Part shown: positions 9,106 through 17,953 of the stretch, in pieces
Position numbering within the stretch: the stretch's first letter is position 1
How the letters are laid out: every line of letters begins with the position of its first letter
Assembly (NCBI RefSeq): GCF_000308535.1
Contig: NZ_BAFW01000383.1
Span: forward strand, 1 to 43,634
DNA: 43,634 nucleotides
Direction: 5' to 3'
Source: Nocardia cerradoensis NBRC 101014
GTDB lineage: Bacteria; Actinomycetota; Actinomycetes; Mycobacteriales; Mycobacteriaceae
The notes under the pieces: generated by a model
The model's database searches: none
What the model was told of the DNA's origin: nothing
The model's input: only the letters and a program-made list of their open reading frames with translations
Translations under genes and position numbers: made by a program

Positions 9106-11283
9106 TCATCCGTGGGCGAGGGTGCGGTCGATGAGGGCGCCGATCGCGGGTCCGAGAATCTGGGCGTAGCTGACGGTGAGGTGATTGTCGTCGCGGAACA
9201 CCAGAGTATTGCCGACGATGACGGGGCAGCGGCCGGCAGTGCAGAACATCGGGGTGAGATCGGCGTACTCGCCGCCACCGGCCGTGGCCGCGGCCTGCTC
9301 GGCCGAGACACCGGCGTCGTTCACCCCGGCCGGGCGCGCGGGTGCGCATGCGGTGGCATCGTCGAGGTGTTCGGACAGGCACGTCGGCACCGTGGCGTGG
9401 GGATCGGGGATCGGGCCGAGAACGAGAACCGCCGAACCGATCGCGCGCAGCTCGGAAACCAAGCGGGCCAGGCTGTCCACCCAGGCCCGATCGTAGGAGA
9501 CGAAGCCGAAATCGCCGCCGTAGCGCCGGGACATGCCGACCACGATCAATCGCGGGTGTTCGTTGCGCAGCCGGTTCACTACCTGGCCGCGCCACTGCTC
9601 GCATTCGGTGTACTCGCGGTCCAAGTACGGGCTCGTGATCGGCAGGTCCAGCAGTGGGCAGGTGACCTTCGCCATCGTTTCCAGCCGCCAGTGCCGCGCC
9701 TCGGCGATGGGTTCGAGCGCTGGATTCCACATCGCCGCATGTGAATCGCCCACCAAGGCCACCGTGGTGGGCGAGTCCGGATCACCCGAGGCGCACTCGG
9801 CCTGCCCGACCTCGCGCCACGAACGCACACAGCCGTTGGTGAACACGTCGGCCTTGTCGCCGGGCGCGTTGTCCAGCGAGGGGGTGAGATTCGATGGGAC
9901 AGCACGGATTTCGGCCGAAGCGGTGACAGCGGATTGCGCCTGCGCCATCAGCTGCCGGACGGCCTCGTCACGGGGGTCGGCGGCAGGCGCGGTCGAGTCG
10001 CGGGGCGTCGAAAGTACCAGCGACGGTGCCGCCGTGCCGCGCCCGATCGGGGCGGGGACGAGCATGAGAAGGACGAATGCCGCACTGGTGGCCAGCGCGG
10101 TACAGGCGAAGCCGCAGGCGAGGCTGCGCATGGCCGAGTTCCGCAACGGCGCCGCGAAGCGGACCGGGTTCTCGATCGTCCACTGTGTGAGCAGGGCCAG
10201 CCCGCCGGCCATCATGAGCGCACCGATTGCCCCGACTCGCCCGAGCGGGTGGCCCAGCATGTGCGGTGCCAGCAGCAACACCGGCCAATGCCACAGGTAC
10301 CAGGTGTAGGACACGCCGCCGATCGCCCGTACCGGACCGCGGGTCAGCAGTCGGCCGACCCCGAAACGTGGCCCGGCGCAACCGGATACGATCATCAGAG
10401 TGGTGCCCGCGACGGGTATCAGGGCCGCGCTGCCGGGATAGGGTGTCCTGCCGTCGAGGTGGGTGCAGGCGACGACGACCAGAACCAGACCGATCCATCC
10501 GGCCGGCGCGGCCACCGCGTGCGGCAACCGGGACCACACGACAACCGAGAGCGCCACCAGGCCGCCGGCGGCCAGCTCCCACGCCCGGGCGGGCAGCGAA
10601 AAGAACGCCCACGGCGGCAGTGTGCCGGTCCAGATCAGGGAGATCGTGAACGAGAGCGCGGCGACAACCGCAAGAATGATCAGGTAGGGAAGTGGCCCCG
10701 CCGATCCGGTGCGTCGGCGCCGGAGGACCCACGCCGACGCGACGATGAGCACCGGCCACACCAGATAGAACTGTTCCTCCACGCCGAGTGACCAGAAGTG
10801 CTCGAACGGCGACGGCGGCTCGCTCGCCGCGAGGTAGTCGGTGCCGTGCAGGGCGAGCCGATTGTTCCCGACATACAACGCGCTGGCGATCCCGTCGCCG
10901 AGGACCTGGCGCGCCTGCAGCGGCGGCAGCAGCACCGCCGCGCCGATCGCGGTGGCTACCACCACGATGCCCGCCGCGGGCAGCAGCCGGCGAGCCCGTG
11001 CGCCGTAGAATCGCGCCAGCCCGATGGTGCCGCCGGCCCTCACCTCCCGCCACAGTATGCCGGTGATCAGAAATCCGGAAATCACGAAAAAGACGTCCAC
11101 ACCGACAAATCCACCGCTGATACCCGGAATTCCCGCATGGAACAGCACGACCGCCACGACAGCGACCGCTCGCAGTCCCTCGATATCGGGCCGAAATCCC
11201 TCCCCGGGCCGCGGTGCATGGTGAACCCGGTCTGCCTGCCGATTTACCAACCCGCTCACGGCCGTGTCCGTCATGTGCAGCAT
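9106..11283 (-). CDS. OafA/YrhL-type membrane acyltransferase with C-terminal SGNH domain
   Basis: A 725-residue protein. The N-terminal part (about 30-400) is an acyltransferase-3 domain with about ten membrane spans, opening with the signature FRPDIEGLRAVAVVAVVLFH and later FVGVDVFFVISGFLIT and HFWSLGVEEQFYLVWP. The C-terminal part (about 500-725) is a periplasmic SGNH hydrolase-like domain with LVGDSHAAMW for the serine block and DDNHLT for the catalytic Asp-His. Such proteins O-acylate cell-surface glycans or glycolipids; the acceptor is unknown. A second ATG at 11274 is an equally possible start, as neither has a clear ribosome site. Confidence 0.9.
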   Translation of the reverse strand: MLHMTDTAVSGLVNRQADRVHHAPRPGEGFRPDIEGLRAVAVVAVVLFHAGIPGISGGFVGVDVFFVISGFLITGILWREVRAGGTIGLARFYGARARRLLPAAGIVVVATAIGAAVLLPPLQARQVLGDGIASALYVGNNRLALHGTDYLAASEPPSPFEHFWSLGVEEQFYLVWPVLIVASAWVLRRRRTGSAGPLPYLIILAVVAALSFTISLIWTGTLPPWAFFSLPARAWELAAGGLVALSVVVWSRLPHAVAAPAGWIGLVLVVVACTHLDGRTPYPGSAALIPVAGTTLMIVSGCAGPRFGVGRLLTRGPVRAIGGVSYTWYLWHWPVLLLAPHMLGHPLGRVGAIGALMMAGGLALLTQWTIENPVRFAAPLRNSAMRSLACGFACTALATSAAFVLLMLVPAPIGRGTAAPSLVLSTPRDSTAPAADPRDEAVRQLMAQAQSAVTASAEIRAVPSNLTPSLDNAPGDKADVFTNGCVRSWREVGQAECASGDPDSPTTVALVGDSHAAMWNPALEPIAEARHWRLETMAKVTCPLLDLPITSPYLDREYTECEQWRGQVVNRLRNEHPRLIVVGMSRRYGGDFGFVSYDRAWVDSLARLVSELRAIGSAVLVLGPIPDPHATVPTCLSEHLDDATACAPARPAGVNDAGVSAEQAAATAGGGEYADLTPMFCTAGRCPVIVGNTLVFRDDNHLTVSYAQILGPAIGALIDRTLAHG

Positions 11284-11892
11284 TGTGATTGATCGACGCG
11301 CTCATGACGCGACGACGTGCCGATTCCGCGCCCGACGAATTCGCCGTGCCGGATGTGCTACTTATGGTCGAATTCGGCGGTTTTTGTCTCGCGGAATTCT
11401 CTCGGCCCGGTGTGGGATTAGCTCGAGCGTTTCACCGAAAGTCTCTGCGGTAAGAGCGAATCCGCGTGGCCGGGCCAATGGCGGTGAACGAGAACCATGC
11501 TCGATGTGCTTATCGGATCAGCGCTTCCAGTCGTGCTGCGGCGTCGCCGAACACCGGCATGAGTGATTCCGGAATCGGCTCCCAGCCAGTACTTACCCGC
11601 CATGGTCGCCTCCGCAACGGATACGTGCGGCTACCAGATTTGCCTGCTCGTCGGGGCATCGCATCACCCGAACCGGGTGATCTATGCACGATGGGGGTGC
11701 CGGCCGGCGTGGACACTCGCGAGTTGGATTCTCGCGCCCGATTACGACGGTCGGACAGGGCTTTTCGTCATTCCGAACCGATCCGGACCCTTGTCGCATT
11801 CACCCGCGGCGGGTGATGCCACCGTGTTCGCGTCGATGGAAACGTCGCCCGGCGACAGGGCAGGTAATCCGATCGGTTCGAGGAGAGGTCAT
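11284..11892. other. About 600 bases without a convincing gene
   Basis: Lies between the divergent acyltransferase and a secreted-protein gene. Short frames occur on both strands (for example minus 11510-11716 and plus 11264-11566), but none has a ribosome site, coherent composition or recognisable family. Part of it may be decayed coding sequence. The promoters of both flanking genes must be here. Confidence 0.4.
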
Positions 11893-12582
11893 ATGGCGCG
11901 GCTCGCTCATTTCGGAATCGTCCTCGCGGCTGCCGTGGGGGCGGCAGTCGCCGCGTTACCGAGCGTCGCCGCCGATCCGCCGGCAGGTGCGGGTGTGCAT
12001 ATCAGTGCCTCGGCCGACAATCGAAAATGCCAGGTGACGTTCAAGATCGACAATTACACGAACGCGCACAACTGGTACACCCTGGACTATTGGTTCTCCC
12101 AGGAGGACCAGCCCTGGGCCCCACCGGACGCGGAACCTCTGCCGAGCGGCTGGCCCGACCCGCTGCCGTCCCCGTGGCGGTTCGTGCCCGGGGCCAAGAA
12201 GCCGGTCGCGCGCTACACGCCGCCGAGCCCGGACGATTCGCCCGGCTCCATACGTGGCGCACTCCCGGCCGATTTCCCTGCAGCGGACCGCTATCAAGCT
12301 CCGTACACGAACTTCAATCCATCCGCCCTGTCAACACCTTTCACCACGACCGTCACGTTCGACCTCCGGACCGTCGATCCGGCCCCTCCCACCACCACCG
12401 ACGGGACATACACACTGCGCTATCGCGTGTACCTGGGCCCGCAAACCGAGACCTACGGCCAGCTGGTGCCGAAGTCCGTCACCGTCGGCGGGTGCAATTC
12501 CGGCGGAGGCTCGAGCGGGTCCGCGGACATGGGGTCCAGCGGATCCGCAGATATGGGCTCCAGCGGATCCGCTGGAGCCTGA
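11893..12582 (+). CDS. Secreted protein of unknown function with SSGSADMG repeats
   Basis: A 229-residue protein. Residues 1-27 are a signal peptide (hydrophobic FGIVLAAAVGAAVAALP, cleavage expected after SVAA). The mature part is rich in Pro, Thr and Tyr with two cysteines, consistent with an extracellular beta-rich domain. The C-terminal tail repeats SSGSADMG two and a half times. ATG 11893 is preceded by AGGAGAGG; the frame stays open further upstream but only the part from 11893 has a signal peptide. No family recognised. Confidence 0.75.
   Translation: MARLAHFGIVLAAAVGAAVAALPSVAADPPAGAGVHISASADNRKCQVTFKIDNYTNAHNWYTLDYWFSQEDQPWAPPDAEPLPSGWPDPLPSPWRFVPGAKKPVARYTPPSPDDSPGSIRGALPADFPAADRYQAPYTNFNPSALSTPFTTTVTFDLRTVDPAPPTTTDGTYTLRYRVYLGPQTETYGQLVPKSVTVGGCNSGGGSSGSADMGSSGSADMGSSGSAGA
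12556..12579. repeat. Perfect 24-bp palindrome ending at the stop codon
   Basis: A loopless perfect palindrome centred on GGA/TCC, with half-site GGCTCCAGCGGA. It covers the last repeat unit of the secreted protein and abuts its TGA. It arises partly from the Ser-Gly repeat but is exact, and could form the stem of a terminator or a protein-binding site. Confidence 0.5.
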
Positions 12583-12810
12583 CCTGGGTGCAGAGATGCG
12601 CAAGCGGTAGCGGCCGGGTCCTCTACCTTTGGGGAACTGAGATGACCGCGTAAATCGCTGTGGGGGAAGACTTTTCGAGCCGCTCGGCTGCTGAGATCGG
12701 GTGAAGGAGCTCGGCGATTCAGACCTGCGGCGGCCCGCTACTCGGCTCCCGACTTCGCCTGTCCTGCGTGTGGATGCTCGGTTACTGCCGTGAGGTCGAT
12801 ACTTCTCTGT

Positions 12811-13866
12811 TCAGTGGCGCTGAGGCTCGCCTATTCGTGCGTGGACGGTATCGGCGATGTCTTCGGTGGCGGCGCGTGCGTCGGGATCCGCGAGCATGGT
12901 GGCGAATCCGTGCGGCAGGTTGTCGTAGCGTTCGAGCGATACCGGTACGGCGAGATCGTCGAGTCGATGGGCCAGTGCTTCGCCTTGGTCGCGCAGGACG
13001 TCCATTCCGGCGGTGGCGATGTGAGTGGCGGGCATGTGGTTCACATTCGGCGCGTGCAGCACGCACACGCGGGGGTCGAGGGCGGTGTGCGGGTCGGGGG
13101 CGTACCAAGCCAGGGCTCGTTCGACGCAGCCGCGGTCCAGCGGGACGGTGAACAGGTCGCTGGATCGGTAGCCGGCCATGCTGGTGTCGACCACCGGATA
13201 CAGCAACACTGCCAGTGCCGGTCGGTATCGAGAGTCCGCACCGAGATGCAGGGCAGTTGCCGCTGCCAGATTGCCGCCGGCGCTGTCGCCGCCGATCGCG
13301 ATCCGGGTCCTGTCGACATTCCAGTCCGGTGCGTGATCGACAGCGAATCGGTACGCAGCGAGGACATCGTCGAATGCCGCGGGGAAAGGATGTTCGGGCG
13401 CGAGCCGGTAGTCGACCGACAGCACTTTCACCCGGGCGCGCGTGGCCAGGAGTCGGGCGGGTGCGTCGAAACCGGCGGCACTACCCAGATGCCAGCCACC
13501 GCCGTGCACGTACACCAGCAGGCCGCACGGTCGTCGCAGTTCTGTGGGTTCGTACAGTCGCGCGCTGAGCGGGCCGGCCGGACCGCTCAGCTGGATGGTG
13601 GTGACAGCGACATCGGTGTGGTCGACGCCGCCGGCGATGCGTGTCAGGACATCGAAGCGGGCGCGAGTCGCCGGGGAGGGGGGCCGTCGGGCGAGCAGTT
13701 CACGTTTTCCGAGGGTGGCCAACACGTGCAGGCGCGGGGAGAGTCGCTGACCGTCGACGACGGGGCGCTCGAGCGCCAACAGCGACCACCAGGCCGAGGG
13801 CATCGACAGTGCGCGAGCGCCCGCTGCCTGTATCGCGGTCGTCAGGATCCTGAAGCTTGCTCTCAC
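12811..13866 (-). CDS. HSL-family alpha/beta hydrolase (esterase/lipase)
   Basis: A 351-residue esterase of the hormone-sensitive lipase family. Oxyanion motif YVHGGGWHLGS, nucleophile motif GGDSAGGN, catalytic Asp in MDVLRDQG and His in LPHGFATM appear in the usual order. Upstream sequence in this frame runs through the neighbouring lipase gene, so the long frame is an artefact; GTG 13866, with AAGGA about ten bases before it, is the most sensible start. No signal peptide is seen. It follows the lipase gene in the same direction with a gap of 137 bases. Confidence 0.85.
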   Translation of the reverse strand: MRASFRILTTAIQAAGARALSMPSAWWSLLALERPVVDGQRLSPRLHVLATLGKRELLARRPPSPATRARFDVLTRIAGGVDHTDVAVTTIQLSGPAGPLSARLYEPTELRRPCGLLVYVHGGGWHLGSAAGFDAPARLLATRARVKVLSVDYRLAPEHPFPAAFDDVLAAYRFAVDHAPDWNVDRTRIAIGGDSAGGNLAAATALHLGADSRYRPALAVLLYPVVDTSMAGYRSSDLFTVPLDRGCVERALAWYAPDPHTALDPRVCVLHAPNVNHMPATHIATAGMDVLRDQGEALAHRLDDLAVPVSLERYDNLPHGFATMLADPDARAATEDIADTVHARIGEPQRH

Positions 13867-14003
13867 GGCGTTCCATCCTTGCTTGTCGACGCCACGTGTA
13901 GACAGCTTTTTCGCACCGTCTCGCGCCGAGGCGCGGACCACATCATCATGGACCGCCGACGTATTCGGTTTCTCACGGCCCTTGTGGTTCGAATTCGTCC
14001 GAC

Positions 14004-15245
14004 TCAGTCCGAACGTAGCGACTTCTGTTCGCGCTCGCCGCGCAACCAGTGGGACAACGCTTCGTAGACTGCCTCGTGGTTGAGCAGCGTGAAATGATTC
14101 GCCCCGGGCAGGTGCATGCCGTTGTCGTCGTCGAAACCGATGCGCCGGGCGCGATTTCGGCCCGAACCGCTCGTGGTCAGCACCAATCCGTCTCCGATGA
14201 CGCGGCCCAGAGGATGGTGCGGGCTGCGAGTGATGGTCGCGGTGACGAAGTAATGATCGGCGCCCTCGAGAAGCGGGACCTCGCGAATCGCTCGGCGGCG
14301 CAACGCGTCCGCGTCCACACCGTCCCAGTCCTGATCGACCAGTGAACCTTGACGCAGATCTCGGATGCCCGCACTGCGGCGGCGTAGCAGTCGTCCGAAC
14401 GGACGGGTCTCCGGGATGCGGACCAGCGCCGCGGAGAGGTAATGGACGAATTGCTCGAGCGGCGCACCCAGATGAGGTGATCCGAGGCAGACCACTTGAC
14501 GCACCCGGCGTACCCAGGAACGTCCCTGCTCGGCGGCCTCGAAACATGCGCCACGCGCGATGAGCCCACCCATCGAATGACCGACCAGCGACAACTGTTC
14601 GACCTCGACCGGCCAGTGCTCGACGAGGCGCTCCAACAGATCGTTCAACTGCCGGGCGTTCTCGGAAATGTGCAGACCGCTGTTGTATCGCACCTGAAGG
14701 GAGGTGCAGACGAGATCGGTCTCGAGTCGTTCGGCATAGGTCGGTCTGCCGCCGAGGCGCCACGCGTGTTCGGTTTCCGCCAAACCGTGCAGGAAGATCA
14801 CGACCCGACCGCTCGGGTTCGTGATGCGCTCCGCGAGCTGTTCCGGCGCCACCGGTTCGCCGGCGGAGCGAAATGTCATGGGAGCGGCGAGAATCGGCCG
14901 CTGCTGCGCAAGAGTGTCGCCGATCAAGCCTTGCAGCGCGGCGAGGAAGCCGGAGCCGAAAACCGTACGCGACGGGGTGGATACCCCGGAGAGCGTCGCG
15001 GCATGTTCGGCCAGCACGCCCGCCGACACCGCGGAACCGCTGACGATCCGGTACACGCTGTCGGCGATGGTGTCGTGTACCACCTGCACCGGCAGAGTGG
15101 CCGGGCCGACCCCCAGCCGCACGGCCGCGAAGACGTGATCGGAGATGGCGCGATGCACCGTGGCGACCCCGTCGACAGCACCGCCGAGTTCGTCGCCTGC
15201 CAACCGGGCGAGCGCCTCGATCTCCGACTGTTGCCGATCGCTCAT
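14004..15245 (-). CDS. PGAP1-like alpha/beta lipase/esterase
   Basis: A 413-residue protein. Residues 1-170 are an alanine-rich helical region without a known motif. The hydrolase domain follows with VVIFLHGLAETEHAW (oxyanion), LVGHSMGG (nucleophile), a likely Asp in IGDGLVL and His in GANHFTLLNHEAVYEAL. CLGSPHLGAP is typical of PGAP1-like lipases. I start at ATG 15245 (MSDRQQSEIEAL), since sequence further upstream is not protein-like. No signal peptide, so the enzyme may be cytoplasmic or peripheral. Confidence 0.83.
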   Translation of the reverse strand: MSDRQQSEIEALARLAGDELGGAVDGVATVHRAISDHVFAAVRLGVGPATLPVQVVHDTIADSVYRIVSGSAVSAGVLAEHAATLSGVSTPSRTVFGSGFLAALQGLIGDTLAQQRPILAAPMTFRSAGEPVAPEQLAERITNPSGRVVIFLHGLAETEHAWRLGGRPTYAERLETDLVCTSLQVRYNSGLHISENARQLNDLLERLVEHWPVEVEQLSLVGHSMGGLIARGACFEAAEQGRSWVRRVRQVVCLGSPHLGAPLEQFVHYLSAALVRIPETRPFGRLLRRRSAGIRDLRQGSLVDQDWDGVDADALRRRAIREVPLLEGADHYFVTATITRSPHHPLGRVIGDGLVLTTSGSGRNRARRIGFDDDNGMHLPGANHFTLLNHEAVYEALSHWLRGEREQKSLRSD

Positions 15246-15248
15246 CAA

Positions 15249-15272
15249 TTCAGTGTACGTCTGTGCACTGAA
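15249..15272. promoter_or_regulatory. Palindrome TTCAGTG-N10-CACTGAA before the lipase start
   Basis: Perfect seven-base arms 24 bases end to end, immediately upstream of the ATG at 15245. Size and symmetry fit a TetR- or GntR-type operator. The regulator is unknown. Confidence 0.4.
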
Positions 15273-15329
15273 AACTGTTCCCCTCCAGGGCAGATCTCCG
15301 GATGACCGGACATTCGACGAATGGATACC

Positions 15330-15356
15330 GACCGCCGGTGATCTGTACCGGCGGTC
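15330..15356 (-). terminator. 10-bp hairpin downstream of the secreted/membrane gene
   Basis: GACCGCCGGT (15330-15339) and ACCGGCGGTC (15347-15356) pair perfectly around a seven-base loop. It lies 38 bases past the stop of the minus-strand gene ending at 15395. Confidence 0.65.
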
Positions 15357-15394
15357 AGTTGTCTCGATTCGACTACTCAGAGCTCCGCCGCGAT

Positions 15395-15949
15395 TCACGG
15401 AACGGGAGCGAAGAAGCCGATCGCGGCACCGATCACGGCACCCACAGCGCAGCCGACCACCGCGCCGACCACGAAGAACCAGATCCCGATCGCGATGCCG
15501 ATGGCGCAGCCGATGCCTGCACCCACAGCGGCCCCGATGAACAGGGCATTGTGCAACAGGCCATTCAGCTGGTCCGGCGTGGCGACCGGATGAGTGGTCG
15601 GTGCACTGACCGGTGTCAGCGTCAACACCGTGCCCGTGCTGTTCAGGCTGGGTGCGACGGTGAACGTTTCACCGGTCTGCATGCGCAGGGTTGTCGGTAT
15701 CGTGCCGACCACCGAACCGTTGTCCGCGGTCACCGTGATGGCATCCGGCGCGAGGCTGAACTTTCCGGAGGCCAGATCGACCGTGGCGCGCGAGTGGTCG
15801 GCAGCGAGGTTCGTCGTATAGGCGACGGTGCCGTCGACCCCATGCAGGCTGACATCGGTAACCTCGGCCTGCCCATTCGCTGTGACGGTGGCAATCGCCG
15901 TAGCGGCGATGGTGAATAATATGGTTGCCACCAACTTCTTGAGAAACAT
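15395..15949 (-). CDS. Exported protein with glycine-rich C-terminal membrane segments
   Basis: A 184-residue protein. A signal peptide (FLKKLVATILFTIAATAIA) is followed by a Thr/Val-rich region of about 100 residues that looks beta-structured, then a C-terminal hydrophobic block with GxxxG and alanine repeats (AAVGAGIGCAIGIAIGIWFF, VVGCAVGAVIGAAIGFF) that should form two membrane helices. ATG 15949 is preceded by GGAAG. I know this arrangement only from hypothetical actinomycete proteins and assign no function. Confidence 0.7.
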   Translation of the reverse strand: MFLKKLVATILFTIAATAIATVTANGQAEVTDVSLHGVDGTVAYTTNLAADHSRATVDLASGKFSLAPDAITVTADNGSVVGTIPTTLRMQTGETFTVAPSLNSTGTVLTLTPVSAPTTHPVATPDQLNGLLHNALFIGAAVGAGIGCAIGIAIGIWFFVVGAVVGCAVGAVIGAAIGFFAPVP

Positions 15950-16098
15950 GTGAACTTCCAATCATCGAGCCCCCACCTAAGGCCCCGATCCCAGTAGAAC
16001 TGGGCATTGATAATTTTTCTCTGATGATGTACGGCCGTCAACAAAGTAAACGGCCGGCAGGGAAAGGCTTAACGAGTCCGAGTCCCGCAGCAGCCCGA

Positions 16099-16329
16099 TC
16101 AGTGGAATGAACAATTGCGGACCCCACAGAGGTCGGCGGCGATACCGAACAATCGGGCCCGTTCTGAATGCCGATTCCGTTGATCGTCGTGATGATCGGG
16201 GGCGTGACGGTAGATCTGCCGCATCATGCGGTCGGCGGCGTCGGCCGAGCCGAGCATGAGATGGCAGAACAGCCGCAGTTGCGTGTCGAGGGCCGCACCA
16301 CATGCGGCGGAGTTTTCCGGTTCGGACAT
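16099..16329 (-). CDS. Short ECF sigma factor region 2-like protein
   Basis: A 76-residue frame. LRLFCHLMLGSADAADRMMRQIYRHA resembles the start of ECF sigma-70 region 2 (LRxxCYRMLGSxxDAEDxxQExxLRA) and ERARLFGIAADLC resembles its later helix. Regions 2.3-2.4 and region 4 are missing, so this cannot be a working sigma factor. It may be a remnant, or a small decoy protein. The ribosome site is weak. Similarity is judged by eye. Confidence 0.4.
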   Translation of the reverse strand: MSEPENSAACGAALDTQLRLFCHLMLGSADAADRMMRQIYRHAPDHHDDQRNRHSERARLFGIAADLCGVRNCSFH

Positions 16330-16622
16330 GCTGTCGCCGTCTCAGAGCCCGAAGCGGGGAAACAACGATGCGCCGTGGAACGCGACGATCCGGGCAACGC
16401 CCTCGGTCGTGAGAGTCAGGACGTCAGCAACATGACTTTCTCTTTCCGTTGTTCACGCCGGCGCGTGAAGACCGTGCCCGGGTTCGCCGGGCTTACCTCC
16501 GACATATGCAGAGGTGAGCGCACCGCGAAAATCATCGGTGCCCGATCCGTCCGCATCTCGGGGATACGGTTTCGGCGATCCGTGACAGGGTGGTCGCGGA
16601 AAGTTCGGGTGTTTGCGTCGTG
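16330..16622. other. Non-coding stretch, nothing clear
   Basis: Almost 300 bases between two minus-strand genes. Frames across it are antisense or out-of-frame shadows of the lipase gene. No strong hairpin seen. Confidence 0.3.
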
Positions 16623-17548
16623 CTACCGGGGCGGGGGTCCCAGGAGAGGGAGGACCATCGTGCACGTCGGCGGGGTGGCGTGGGCGGGGTCGAGTGCGTC
16701 GAGTACCTCGTGGATGGCCACCGGATCCGACGTCAGCTCGTTGTGTTCGGTGAAGTCGGTCGGGCACAGGTCTTGTAGGACGACGTTGTGCACGTTGGGG
16801 CCATCGAGAAGACCTGTGGTGTAGGGAGTGGCGATCTGGTCGTAGCGGGTGACGATCATGGTGAACGGGATCTGCGGTGTGGCACCGGGATTCGGCTCGA
16901 GATCCTGCAGGAACGGTGTGCCTGGTGAGAGCTGACACGGTCCGCAACGGCGGGTGGCCGCCGCACCGCTGCCGGTGGACTCCACCAGCGGCTGCAATCC
17001 GGCGAGGCCGCTGAGCGTCGATCCGTGCATCGGAGCGGCCAGGGCGATGTAGCGGCCGACCTTCGACGCGCCGCCGAGTCGGCTCAGGTAGTAGTAGGCG
17101 ACCGCCCCGCCTATCGAATGACTCACCAGGTCGACATGTTTCGCTCCGGTGGCGGCCTCGACCTCGTCGACGAAGTCGCCGATCTGTGTGGCGCTGTCCT
17201 GCACGGGCACGGTGGCGCCGATCGGGCCCAGGCTCTCCGTACCGTAGGTGATGGTGTACACGCAGTAGCCGGTGTGGGCCAGCACCGGCGAGAGGGTATT
17301 CCAGCTGATGGTGTCGTTCGACAAACCGTGGATCAGCACAACGGGATTCGGATGTGCTGCGGTCGGCCGGCACGATCGATCGTTGGCCCCGGGAGGCGAC
17401 TGCCCCGGTCCGGTCAACTCGGCCTGCACGCCGCTCAGATAGCTGTAGGAGGGGGAGGGTCGGGTACATGATCGTCGGCCGCGGCTGGACCGGCTACCGC
17501 CACGAGCGCCGTAACAGCCAGCGTGGCAACGGATATCGCGCGTCTCAT
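16623..17548 (-). CDS. Secreted triacylglycerol lipase, frameshifted after the signal peptide
   Basis: The catalytic frame (16623-17429 and some codons upstream) encodes a secreted actinomycete lipase: VLIHGLSND, nucleophile motif VSHSIGG, Asp in VTRYDQIATPYT and His within FTEHNELTSDPVAIHEVL, with cysteines around CGPC. The signal peptide (MRRAISVATLAVTALVAVAG, then PAAADDHVPD) is in another frame starting at ATG 17548 behind a perfect AAGGAG, and runs into TGA at 17435-17437. The frames meet in a G-run at 17451-17459 (C-run on the coding strand). Adding one base there would give a continuous DPPPSYSYLSGVQAELTG. So either a one-base deletion has broken export, or it is a base-calling error. 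Confidence 0.8.
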
Positions 17549-17608
17549 CGGCGTACTCCTTCGCGTGTGTAGCCGGTCGGCAGTCCTTCCGCCCCCGCCG
17601 AGGAAGGA

Positions 17609-17791
17609 ATGACTCCGACCGGAGTGGCTGCGGTGATCGAACCTGATCTGCGGGCCATCGGATGGGAGGACCCCGCGGCGGTGGCGCAGCTGGTCGTCGC
17701 GATGGTCGCTGAAATCGCTTTCGTGGAACTGTATGCCGATGAGCCGCAGCCGGCTCTGCGTTCAGCGGTGATCAGCCTGATCAGCAGGTAG
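17609..17791 (+). CDS. Possible small protein, 60 residues
   Basis: ATG 17609 directly follows GAGGAAGG and the frame has about 73 percent G or C at third positions, which is suggestive but below the level of neighbouring genes. The peptide is acidic and alanine-rich (IEPDLRAIGWEDPAAVAQLV). No family recognised. The rest of 17549-17902 shows no other gene. Confidence 0.3.
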   Translation: MTPTGVAAVIEPDLRAIGWEDPAAVAQLVVAMVAEIAFVELYADEPQPALRSAVISLISR

Positions 17792-17953
17792 GCAGCGCAG
17801 CTCGCGCCGCGCACCGGGCGGTTCAGGTGAAGGCCAGAGGTCGGCGTCGCCGTGGCTACTCGTGACCACACTGACCGGTGACAACCGGCCACACTGTCGG
17901 GTGTGATCGACGTCGGTGCCTCGGTCGAGTCCACCGCCACTAGACTCGGCGCG

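Noticed and set aside
16453..17469. 338-codon minus-strand frame across the lipase
   Set aside because: Third frame of the lipase gene, Arg/Pro-rich with no motif; the lipase motifs are in another frame.
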